Assembly: GCF_000613285.1 (NCBI RefSeq)
Contig: NZ_BAIN01000014.1
Coordinates: forward strand, 1-54,262
Origin: Acetobacter papayae JCM 25143
GTDB lineage: Bacteria; Pseudomonadota; Alphaproteobacteria; Acetobacterales; Acetobacteraceae
Direction: 5' to 3'
Length of the DNA: 54,262 bases
Below the pieces are notes generated by a model. It did no database searches, was not told where the DNA came from, and saw only the letters and a list, made by a program, of their open reading frames with translations. Within the stretch, counting starts at the first letter, position 1; every line of letters starts with the position of its first letter. The position numbers and the translations under genes are program-made. Positions 47,823 to 54,262 of this stretch are shown piece after piece.

Positions 47823-48169
47823 ACGTGCTCCGAACTATAGCTGTTATGCAGCAAAAATTGCGCATGGAGACCAGATGGAAACTGGGCTGATCTGGAGTCT
47901 ATCAATGTCCGGGTTTGTAAAATTTTAAGCTACAAAAAAGGTGTCGATCATGAAGATGAATGTTGAATCCCTGTGGCAGGTTACGAATGACCGAGAGCAG
48001 CTATTCGTAGCGTGGACGTTTATGGCGGTTAATTACTGTAATGAGATATAGCTGTCAGGTAGACAGACGCACGTCTGTCCGAGCGTCAGACCCAATCTTT
48101 CTACGCCCTGTTTGTCAGAACCGGGCGTTGTTATTGAAGTGAGATGTAAATTACCTTGGGTCATTCAGT
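47823..48169. other. intergenic stretch, one doubtful small ORF
   Basis: About 350 bases between the terminator and the monooxygenase. A 33-codon plus-strand frame (47950-48051, MKMNVESLWQVTNDREQL...) has a fair ribosome site (AAGGTG) but matches no family. A perfect palindrome GACAGACG-CA-CGTCTGTC sits at 48062-48079. Nothing else is recognisable. Confidence 0.35.
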
Positions 48170-49657
48170 TCAGGACGGTAGCGCGTGTGCAAGGTACCGC
48201 GAAAGCTCCGCTTCCAGCCCGTCGGAAGAAAAAATCCCGGCGATATAGCCGTCCGGACGCACGAGCACCCATTGACCGGGTTCGATCCCATACGCTTCGG
48301 CAATATGGCCATTATCGTCAACGAGTTCATGCGTTGCGCCGATGGTGACGATACGGACGCCTGCGGTGGGCGATGGCCGTTCGTGCGTCTCATAGCCGAG
48401 TAAGGTCCAGTGAGGTCCTTGAAAAATCGTGAACAGCCGTGTCCGTTGCCCCGCCTGTCCGCGACAGGGAGCATCGGGGGCGCGGTCGCCAGCCTGCACT
48501 TTACTATTCGCTGGGCCGGGCATGCTTAACGATGAACCGCGATAGCCGAGGTCGAGCTGCCGGGCTTCGCGGTCGCGCCGCATGGTACCTTGCTTTGCCT
48601 CGCCAAGTAGCCGCGTCGAGAGACGGAGCATGTTCGACGCGATCGGTCGGCGCTCTGCCTCGTAGCTGTCGAGCAGCGTCTCGGGTGCCCCCGCGAGCAC
48701 GGCCGCCAGCTTCCAGCCGAGATTATAGGCATCCTGAACGCTGGTATTGAGACCCTGACCACCAGTGGGCGGGTGAACATGGGCAGCATCCCCCGCAATG
48801 AAGACACGCCCGACCCGGTAGCGATCAGCCAGGCGCACGTTCATCGTATAGACCGAGGACCAGGACACCGAACGGACGATGATGTCCCCTCTGCCGGTTC
48901 GGTTCTGGATGAACTCGGTCAGTCCAGCAGGAGATAGGTCGATTTCTCCTTCCAGCGCCACGGGTGCTTGAAGTTGAAACAGATCCGTTCCTGCCAGTGG
49001 GCAGATCATCACCTGTGTTTCGGGTAAACCGAGTTGGAAGCGGTGCCAGTTGAGACGATCAAGACCCTCCAGCCGCACATCGGCAACGATCGCGCGTACC
49101 CCCAATGTTTCTCCGGGAAAATCGATAGCCAAGGCATGGCGCACGAAGCTGCGGCCGCCATCGGTGCCCACGAGGAACCGGGCACGGATAACATGCTCGC
49201 CGGTTTCCTGTTCGATCCTCGCCGTCACACCATGGGAGTCCTGCTCAAAGCCCACTAGCCGTGTGCTGAAGCAAGGATAATGGCCGAGTTCGGCAAGCCG
49301 TTCCCGCATAACGGCTTCGGTTGCGAACTGCGGCAACATCAGCGGTGCGGCATAAGGCTCGGCTGGATTTGGCAAAACTTCCGCCTCCGTCAGAAGTTGT
49401 ACTTTATAGCTTCCATCAGGACGATACTGACAAAGCAACGGATAGGGTCCGCCTGCCGCCGCCATGCGGTCGACAAAGCCGAGATCTTCGAAAATCTCCA
49501 GTGTCCGGGGCTGGATACCCTTACCGCGTGACCCGTTGAACGGCTGCGCGTTCTGCTCGATCAAGCGAAACGAAACCCCGCGACGGGCGAGGTCGATTGC
49601 AAGTGTCAGGCCTGCGGCTCCGCTACCCGCTATCAGGACATCTGTATCGAAAGACAC
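48170..49657 (-). CDS. FAD-dependent aromatic monooxygenase (PheA/MhpA-like)
   Basis: Group A flavin hydroxylase of 495 aa that would hydroxylate a phenolic or quinone substrate with NAD(P)H and oxygen. Motifs: FAD fold VLIAGSGAAGLTLAIDLA at the N-terminus, the DG motif FLVGTDGGRSFVR, and GRVFIAGDAAHVHPPTGGQG binding the FAD ribityl chain. A C-terminal thioredoxin-like domain (from about residue 390) is present, as in phenol hydroxylases. Divergent from a MarR gene with shared operator-like repeats, suggesting induction by an aromatic compound. Confidence 0.88.
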   Translation of the reverse strand: MSFDTDVLIAGSGAAGLTLAIDLARRGVSFRLIEQNAQPFNGSRGKGIQPRTLEIFEDLGFVDRMAAAGGPYPLLCQYRPDGSYKVQLLTEAEVLPNPAEPYAAPLMLPQFATEAVMRERLAELGHYPCFSTRLVGFEQDSHGVTARIEQETGEHVIRARFLVGTDGGRSFVRHALAIDFPGETLGVRAIVADVRLEGLDRLNWHRFQLGLPETQVMICPLAGTDLFQLQAPVALEGEIDLSPAGLTEFIQNRTGRGDIIVRSVSWSSVYTMNVRLADRYRVGRVFIAGDAAHVHPPTGGQGLNTSVQDAYNLGWKLAAVLAGAPETLLDSYEAERRPIASNMLRLSTRLLGEAKQGTMRRDREARQLDLGYRGSSLSMPGPANSKVQAGDRAPDAPCRGQAGQRTRLFTIFQGPHWTLLGYETHERPSPTAGVRIVTIGATHELVDDNGHIAEAYGIEPGQWVLVRPDGYIAGIFSSDGLEAELSRYLAHALPS

Positions 49658-49675
49658 TGGCTACTCCGCAAATTA

Positions 49676-49692
49676 GTGTGTATTATTCACGT
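49676..49692. promoter_or_regulatory. MarR operator candidate, left half
   Basis: GTGTGTATTATTCACGT occurs here and its exact reverse complement occurs at 49723-49739. Within it GTGTATTATTCAC is itself nearly symmetric, typical of MarR sites. It overlaps the space between the divergent monooxygenase and MarR genes, so binding could block both. Confidence 0.7.
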
Positions 49693-49694
49693 AT

Positions 49695-50177
49695 ATGAGT
49701 TTGGTTTCCAAGGCAACAATAAACGTGAATAATACACACGATCCCGAGATCCTAAGCAGACTGCAAGCTGCAGTCATTGATCTGGTTGATGAAATCAACC
49801 GGCCTCGCCGTGATGATCGATTGATCGAAGAAGCGGGTATTCCACTGGATCGGGCTCTGTTTCCTCTTCTGGCGCGGGTGTGGCGGTACGGTCCTATCGG
49901 GGTTGTCGATCTGGCAGACCGGATCGGTCGTGACCACACCACGATCAGCCGGCAAATGAGCAAGCTGGAAGAACTTGGCCTTATCGAGCGCCAGCCTTCC
50001 GCAACGGACAAACGTGTTCGCGAAGCAACCGTGACTGGCAAGGGGCGAGAAATGGTCGGCGTGCTGAATGCAGCCCGCGAAAGGCTGGCCAACCGCATTC
50101 TTGTCGACTGGACAGATGCTGACCTTGGTCAGTTACAAGTGCTTCTGCGACGCTTTGCTGACGACCTGATGCGGTGA
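49695..50177 (+). CDS. MarR-family transcriptional regulator
   Basis: A 160-aa winged-helix regulator: GPIGVVDLADRIGRDHTTIS and RQMSKLEELGLIERQPSATD then KRVREATVTGKG form the DNA-binding domain and wing. ATG 49695 gives 160 aa; the GTG at 49725, with AAGGC upstream, would give 150 aa and free the second operator half from the coding region. It probably represses the divergent monooxygenase and itself, released by a phenolic ligand. Confidence 0.88.
   Translation: MSLVSKATINVNNTHDPEILSRLQAAVIDLVDEINRPRRDDRLIEEAGIPLDRALFPLLARVWRYGPIGVVDLADRIGRDHTTISRQMSKLEELGLIERQPSATDKRVREATVTGKGREMVGVLNAARERLANRILVDWTDADLGQLQVLLRRFADDLMR
49723..49739. promoter_or_regulatory. MarR operator candidate, right half
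   Basis: ACGTGAATAATACACAC, the exact inverse of 49676-49692, with 47 bases between the site centres. It lies inside the MarR frame if translation starts at ATG 49695, or at the start if the in-frame GTG at 49725 is used. Confidence 0.7.
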
Positions 50178-50308
50178 TAAATCCATAAAAATCATAGATA
50201 CGCAAACAAGATGTATATTTCGAAAGGGGGGATTTGGCCTGTACGCGGAAAAATATTTTCCGTGTAAGAAGGTAAGCTCAAGGCCGATTGTCTGCGTGTT
50301 CCGCAGAA

Positions 50309-50343
50309 CCGCCTGTCTGCTCCAAAATCAGGCAGACAGGCGG
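50309..50343. terminator. hairpin between convergent MarR and WrbA genes
   Basis: Perfect 11-bp arms CCGCCTGTCTG (50309-50319) and CAGACAGGCGG (50333-50343) around a 13-base loop. It lies between two convergent genes; no T tract is seen. The CCTGTCTG core recurs in other intergenic hairpins of this region. Confidence 0.5.
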
Positions 50344-50368
50344 AAATTGTAATAAGAGATTACAAGTT

Positions 50369-51024
50369 TCAGGCTGCGAGTTTTTTGGTGATACCGGCTA
50401 CGTGCTGGCCGAGGAATTTCGCGCCTTCGAGTTCGTTGCGTCCGGCTGGCGGGAGCCGTCGCCTGCGGCAATGGTGGTGGCGCCATAGGGCGAACCACCC
50501 GTTACGGCATCAAGCTTGAGCTGGCCCTGAAAGCTGTAGGGCAGACCGCTGATGACCATACCGTGGTGGATCAGGTTCGACATGAGCGAATACAGGGTCG
50601 TTTCCTGTCCGCCATGCTGCGATGCGGTGGAGGTAAACACCGCGCCCACCTTGCCAATCAGCGCACCTTGCAGCCACAGGCCGCCGGTCTGGTCCCAAAA
50701 ATTGGCCATCTGAGCGGGCAGGCGGCCAAAGCGCGTGGGTGCGCCAAGGATAATGGCATCGTAATCTGCCAGTTCGGCCGGGGTGGCCAGCGGCGCGGAC
50801 TGCTCGGTTTTGAAGTGGTGGGCCTTGGCTACATCTTCGGGCACCAGTTCAGGCACACGCTTCACATCGGCTGTAAGCCCTGCGGCGCGTACGCCCTCGG
50901 CAACGGCATTGGCCATGGTTTCGATATGGCCGTAGGAGGAATAGTAAAGAACGAGAACCTTGGGCATTTTTGTTTCTTTCACTGGTGTTGAAAACAGTTT
51001 CCGTAAGGTGTTCAGAAACCCCAT
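50369..51024 (-). CDS. wrbA: WrbA-type NAD(P)H:quinone oxidoreductase, frameshifted near its end
   Basis: Flavodoxin-fold FMN enzyme that reduces quinones by two electrons. Motifs: [38 protein letters not shown] and [14 protein letters not shown]. One base is missing near 50437 (ACGAAC for ACGGAAC); repair restores [20 protein letters not shown] and a stop at 50369. From the ATG at 50967 the protein is about 199 aa, the normal WrbA size. An upstream ATG at 51024 has the better ribosome site (AGGA) and adds 19 residues ([19 protein letters not shown]), so the start is uncertain. Downstream partner of doxX. Confidence 0.87.
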
Positions 51025-51108
51025 GACGATAATTCCTGTGAGAAAGAGGGCTACACCAAAGTCAGAAACGCTCTATTTCTGATTTTGACATGGTTTGCTC
51101 TAGGGGTA

Positions 51109-51543
51109 TTACGAGCGGACATTCCGGGTAGTGGAGTTCAGCAGCGTATCGAGCGAGAAACGCCCCGGCCCTGCACTGGCTAGTGCGAGAAAACCACCGG
51201 CAATGCTGAAGTTTTTGTAGAAGTGAATCCACATATCGTACCGTTCCATGCCGGAAAATGTCCAGTAATGGTGGCCGATAAACGCGGTTACGATGGTATA
51301 GAGCGCAAAGAGAGTGGCAATGGGTGCGGTGAATGCGCCAAACGCCAGCAGTGCGCCAAGGCCAAGCTCGACCACAATGGAAATAACGGCGGAAAGGCTG
51401 GGCAACGGCGCGCCGGTGGCGGCCATGTAAGCGATTGTGCCGGAAAAGCCTGTCAGCTTGCCCCAGCCCATCATGACAAAAAGAGAAGACAGCAGCAGGC
51501 GGGCTACCAGCAGAACCGTATCGCGCGGGAAAATGGATTTCAT
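51109..51543 (-). CDS. DoxX-family membrane protein
   Basis: A 144-aa protein with four membrane helices: LLVARLLLSSLFVMMGWGKL opens the DoxX domain, GHHYWTFSGMERYDMWIHFY and FLALASAGPGRFSLD follow. DoxX proteins are linked to redox enzymes and quinone or thiosulfate metabolism. It is co-directional with wrbA 84 bases downstream, a pairing that suggests a quinone/electrophile stress unit. A large palindrome lies upstream at 51625-51672. Confidence 0.87.
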   Translation of the reverse strand: MKSIFPRDTVLLVARLLLSSLFVMMGWGKLTGFSGTIAYMAATGAPLPSLSAVISIVVELGLGALLAFGAFTAPIATLFALYTIVTAFIGHHYWTFSGMERYDMWIHFYKNFSIAGGFLALASAGPGRFSLDTLLNSTTRNVRS

Positions 51544-51624
51544 GACAGCGTACCTTATGTTTCAGAAGGGGGGCTGGCCTGTGTTTCAGGCTGCCGATGT
51601 CTTTCTGTTTACGCTGGATTTGAG

Positions 51625-51672
51625 AGATAAATAATAGAAATGGTATAAACTTAAAGTTTCTATTTTTTATCT
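51625..51672. promoter_or_regulatory. large imperfect palindrome upstream of doxX
   Basis: Arms of 16 bases, AGATAAATAATAGAAA (51625-51640) and TTTCTATTTTTTATCT (51657-51672), pair at 15 of 16 positions around 16 bases. The centre holds a second palindrome, AAACTT-A-AAGTTT (51647-51659). The A+T-rich block is 80-130 bases before the doxX start, where its promoter should be, so it looks like a dimer-of-dimers operator. Confidence 0.55.
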
Positions 51673-51723
51673 GTAAAGGAGCCGCAGACACGATCCGGCG
51701 CGTAAAATGCTGTGGCACATAGC

Positions 51724-51760
51724 AAAACCGGCGGCAGGGAGAGGCTCCCGCCGCCGGTTT
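51724..51760 (-). terminator. terminator after the YceI/b561 operon
   Basis: A strong GC hairpin (arms AAACCGGCGGC and GCCGCCGGTTT, with further pairing GGGAG/CTCCC inside) followed on the minus strand by a TTTT run. It lies about 100 bases after the leftward yceI stop and separates that operon from doxX. Confidence 0.75.
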
Positions 51761-51857
51761 CTGGGCAATGTCATGGGGCCGGAAGACTCCGCCCCCGCTT
51801 TTGCCGCAACAGAACGGCTGTCAGCACCGGGCAGGCGTGCGAAGAACACCCGGTGGG

Positions 51858-52424
51858 TCAGCCGCCCTGTGCTGTCACGTCAACATCCACGCCCACGTCA
51901 AGGGCAACCCATTGTCCGGTAGACCATGGGCCAATCCCGACATTGAACGCCGAGCGCACAAGCGGCAGGTGCCCCTTGGCATGCAGGGTGGTGCCGGTGG
52001 TGTCGATGGTCAGTGACAGGGTAACAGGTTTGCTCACGCCCTTGATGGTGAGCGTGCCTTCGGCGTCAAACGCGTTACCGCCTTTGGCTTTGAAGTCCTT
52101 CACCTCAAACACGGCGGTAGGGAAGGTTTTTACATCGAACCAGTCATGGCCGGGCAGGGCGCCATCACGCTGGGCATCGCCCGTTGTCGCGCTGGCCATG
52201 TCGATGGTGATTTTGGCATGACCGGCTTCGGGGTGGGCCGGATCAAACGTTATACTGCCATCGTATTTTGTGAAATGCCCCTCAAACGTCTTGCCCGTCT
52301 GGGTGCCGGAAAAACCCAGCGTGCCGTTGCCCGCAGCCAGTGTCCAGTCGGCAGCGAAAACAGGAGTGCTGAGCAGCAGTCCGGCCACCATGGCAGCCGG
52401 CAGGAATGGGGTAAAAGCCTTCAT
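51858..52424 (-). CDS. YceI-family periplasmic protein (lipid/isoprenoid binding)
   Basis: A 188-aa secreted beta-barrel of the YceI family, which binds isoprenoid quinones or similar lipids. A signal peptide (MKAFTPFLPAAMVAGLLLST, cleavage near VFAAD) precedes TLGFSGTQTGKTFEGHFTKY, DWFDVKTFPTAVFEVKDF and GTLTIKGVSKPVTLSLT. It overlaps the b561 gene by ATGA, and is the last gene of a YceI-b561-YceI unit. Confidence 0.9.
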   Translation of the reverse strand: MKAFTPFLPAAMVAGLLLSTPVFAADWTLAAGNGTLGFSGTQTGKTFEGHFTKYDGSITFDPAHPEAGHAKITIDMASATTGDAQRDGALPGHDWFDVKTFPTAVFEVKDFKAKGGNAFDAEGTLTIKGVSKPVTLSLTIDTTGTTLHAKGHLPLVRSAFNVGIGPWSTGQWVALDVGVDVDVTAQGG

Positions 52425-53041
52425 GGGGTTTCTCCCTTCTGGCGTGATGGGAATGATCTGCCCGTACCGGGCAGCATCTGGCTCATAACGGTGTCATGCA
52501 GGACAAAACGGTGGCGCAGGGCAGCGGCCACATGCAGGATAATCAGCCCCAGCAGACCCCACGCGGCCCAGTGGTGAAAGCCTTTGAGGGCTGCTTCAAC
52601 AGGGGCCTTGTCGCTCAGGGTTGAAAGCACGGGCAGGTCTGGCCAAGGCAGGGTGCCAAACAGCACCGTGGGGATACCCAGCACGGAAACCGACACCATG
52701 GCCCAGCCACTGAGCGGTAGGGCAACCTGCAAACCGTAAAGGGCCAGATGCGCCAGATGCGCGCCTTTTTTCTCCCGTGCGGGCATGTCTGCGGGCAGGG
52801 GGGGCGCTGTATGCGTCAGCCGCCAGCCGATCCGTAGTGCAATAAGAAACATGACGCTGATACCGATGGATTTGTGTAGCTGGTAGAGCTGGAACACACG
52901 CATCGGATCAAGGATGAGGTGGTCCATGACCAGCCCCATGGCAATCAGCGTCAGGATACCCAGTGCGATCATCCAGTGAAGGATGATCGCAACCGTGGTG
53001 TACCGCGTGACCCCGCTTGCTGTGCTCGCGGGCGTGGCCAT
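52421..53041 (-). CDS. cytochrome b561 (YceJ-like)
   Basis: A 206-aa diheme membrane cytochrome with four helices; His ligands in IILHWMIALGIL, LYQLHKSIGISV, HLAHLALYGLQ and LIILHVAAALRHRF. ATG 53041 (MATPASTASGVTRY) is chosen over an upstream ATG lying in the neighbouring yceI. It sits between two yceI genes. E. coli yceI-yceJ has the same pairing. Probable quinol oxidase or quinone-linked electron carrier. Confidence 0.9.
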   Translation of the reverse strand: MATPASTASGVTRYTTVAIILHWMIALGILTLIAMGLVMDHLILDPMRVFQLYQLHKSIGISVMFLIALRIGWRLTHTAPPLPADMPAREKKGAHLAHLALYGLQVALPLSGWAMVSVSVLGIPTVLFGTLPWPDLPVLSTLSDKAPVEAALKGFHHWAAWGLLGLIILHVAAALRHRFVLHDTVMSQMLPGTGRSFPSRQKGETP

Positions 53042-53045
53042 GGTG

Positions 53046-53663
53046 TCAGCCCTGACGTTCGAAAGCGCCGGCAATGTGCAGGCGCACATCATCACCAACA
53101 TAGGGGACATACATCTTCACGCCGAAGTCGCTGCGCTTGATGGTGCCGGTGGCTTCAAAGCCGGTGGTGTATTTCTTGTCCATCGGGTTCACGCCTGCAC
53201 CGATAAAGCGCACTTTCAGCGTTTCGGGCTTGGTTACGCCATGCAGCGTCAGGTTGCCGGTCACGACAGCTTCGTTATGGCCGGTCAGGTGCACGGAGGT
53301 GGATTCAAACGTGGCCTTGGGGAACTTGGCAGAGTCGAACCACTGGTCGCCCTTGAGTTCTTCATCCAGCTTGGAGCTGGTGGTCTGCACGGAGTCCACC
53401 GGAATGGTCACGGACAGCTTGGAAGCGGCGGGGTTTTTCGTATCCAGGTTTAGGGTGCCGGACACGTTGGAGAAAACGCCACTGTAGTTGGTGAAGCCAA
53501 AATGCAGGACGGAAAAATCAACCTGCGTGTGGCCGGGTTCCACGTCATAGGTGCCGGATTCGGCCTGTGCGGCGTTGGTCACAACCTGTGCGGAGGCCGG
53601 GTGGGTGGCCAGCAGGCCAAGAGTGAGCGCCATGGCGGAGGCAGAGAACATGCTGAGCTTCAT
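53046..53663 (-). CDS. YceI-family periplasmic protein
   Basis: A 205-aa YceI protein, first gene of the unit. A signal peptide (MKLSMFSASAMALTLGLLAT, cleavage near PASAQ) precedes YDVEPGHTQVDFSVLHFGFT, DQWFDSAKFPKATFESTSVH and TLHGVTKPETLKV, the family core. It differs clearly from the downstream YceI, so they are not a recent duplication. Upstream (53664-53824) is a leader region of 160 bases with the AT-rich palindrome ATGGAAA / TTTCCAT at 53795-53815. Confidence 0.91.
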   Translation of the reverse strand: MKLSMFSASAMALTLGLLATHPASAQVVTNAAQAESGTYDVEPGHTQVDFSVLHFGFTNYSGVFSNVSGTLNLDTKNPAASKLSVTIPVDSVQTTSSKLDEELKGDQWFDSAKFPKATFESTSVHLTGHNEAVVTGNLTLHGVTKPETLKVRFIGAGVNPMDKKYTTGFEATGTIKRSDFGVKMYVPYVGDDVRLHIAGAFERQG

Positions 53664-53824
53664 GGTAAGGATACTCCGGTTGGTAAGCACATCTGAAACG
53701 GGCATCAGCCCCGAAATCCCGCTGGGGGAAGGCATGATGGCGTTTCGTCTAACGTTTTGAATACCGGGCTGGATGTGGGGAATAAACAACAACAATGGAA
53801 AGATAATATTTCCATATTTTACAC

Positions 53825-54262
53825 CTATGCGGGGCGAACCGTTTCGGCCCGCCATGCCTGCATCCGCTCGAACGATGAGGGAATGCCCAGCATCCTGCGG
53901 TATTTCACCACCGTACGGCGTGAGAGGCTGAAGCCGTGCTGGCGCAGGGCCTCGGCATAATCCTGATCGGAGCGGACTCTGTGTGCCGTCTCGCTTTCCA
54001 GCAGGTGCAAAAGGCAGGCCCGCGCGGCGCCGCTAGCCTGTGCAGTGTCCGTATCCGCCCCCAGTGCGGCTGAAAAAAAGGCGCGCAGGGGCAGTGTGCC
54101 GCGCGGGGTCTGCACATATTTGTTGGCAACAATCCGGCTGATAGTGCTGTCGTTCAGCCGCAGGGCGCGGGCTACCTGCACCATGCTCAAAGGGCGCAGG
54201 GCCTGCGGGCCGTGGTCCAGACTGGCGGCCTGATAGTGCAGCACATGCCGCGCCACGGCCAG
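53825..54262 (-). CDS. rpoN: RNA polymerase sigma-54 factor, C-terminal part (runs off the window)
   Basis: The last ~145 residues of sigma-54. The DNA-binding helix-turn-helix reads RPLSMVQVARALRLNDSTIS then RIVANKYVQTPRGTLPLRAF, and the RpoN box is SRRTVVKYRRML (consensus ARRTVAKYRE). The frame stays open to the window edge, so the N-terminal activator-binding and core-binding regions lie beyond 54262. The usual rpoN neighbours cannot be checked from here. Confidence 0.9.
   Translation of the reverse strand: MAVARHVLHYQAASLDHGPQALRPLSMVQVARALRLNDSTISRIVANKYVQTPRGTLPLRAFFSAALGADTDTAQASGAARACLLHLLESETAHRVRSDQDYAEALRQHGFSLSRRTVVKYRRMLGIPSSFERMQAWRAETVRPA

Overview
The window reads as GC-rich alphaproteobacterial chromosome, most likely an acetic acid bacterium (Acetobacteraceae). 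The evidence is strong G/C third-position bias, a Wzm/Wzt glycan locus, NodT-type efflux, YceI/cytochrome b561 redox genes and a PaaK-like enzyme in a polysaccharide locus. The family call is inference from gene content. I saw no rRNA, tRNA, CRISPR array or intact transposase.

Layout. (1) 306-10665 (+): one tightly coupled surface-glycan operon: four GT-B glycosyltransferases, ABC-2 exporter Wzm/Wzt, PaaK/CapK-like ligase, polysaccharide deacetylase, UDP-GlcNAc 2-epimerase. (2) 10662-18242: amine/polyamine uptake and oxidation: FAD amine oxidase and aldehyde dehydrogenase (-), divergent from a PotHIFG-type ABC importer (+) with an XRE-cupin regulator inside its operon. (3) 18263-25294 (-): complete HlyD / RbbA / YhhJ / NodT export operon ending in a TetR gene. 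(4) 25659-34377 (+): GltD-like Fe-S flavoprotein, pyruvate:ferredoxin oxidoreductase, DHOD-like protein, phosphate acetyltransferase and acetate kinase, with an FNR/FixK-type palindrome upstream. (5) 34521-36341: pirin and a divergent LysR gene. (6) About 36.4-50.4 kb: a patchier accessory region with a hydrolase remnant, VOC proteins, NhaA, and an inverted duplication of a phage-type lysozyme remnant plus a small secreted protein. These copies bracket about 6.7 kb holding a LysR/hydrolase pair, a DUF1493-like protein, an ECF sigma/anti-sigma pair, and a catalase-like/cytochrome b561 pair. A FAD monooxygenase/MarR pair follows. (7) 50.4-54.3 kb (-): WrbA and DoxX, YceI-b561-YceI, and the 3' end of rpoN at the edge.

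A technical feature dominates reading of this window. At least 24 single-base losses, nearly all inside runs of two or more G or C, break 14 otherwise ordinary genes. Every one shifts the frame in the same direction, and adding one base back each time restores a whole-codon, family-typical protein. I treat these as probable consensus errors, and list the genes across their full span as CDS. Real decay is limited to the lysozyme copies and the hydrolase fragment.

The biologically most interesting parts are the FNR-box-linked pyruvate-to-acetate module, the ECF locus with matching divergent promoter elements and a Met/His-rich anti-sigma domain, and the inverted lysozyme/secreted-protein duplication.
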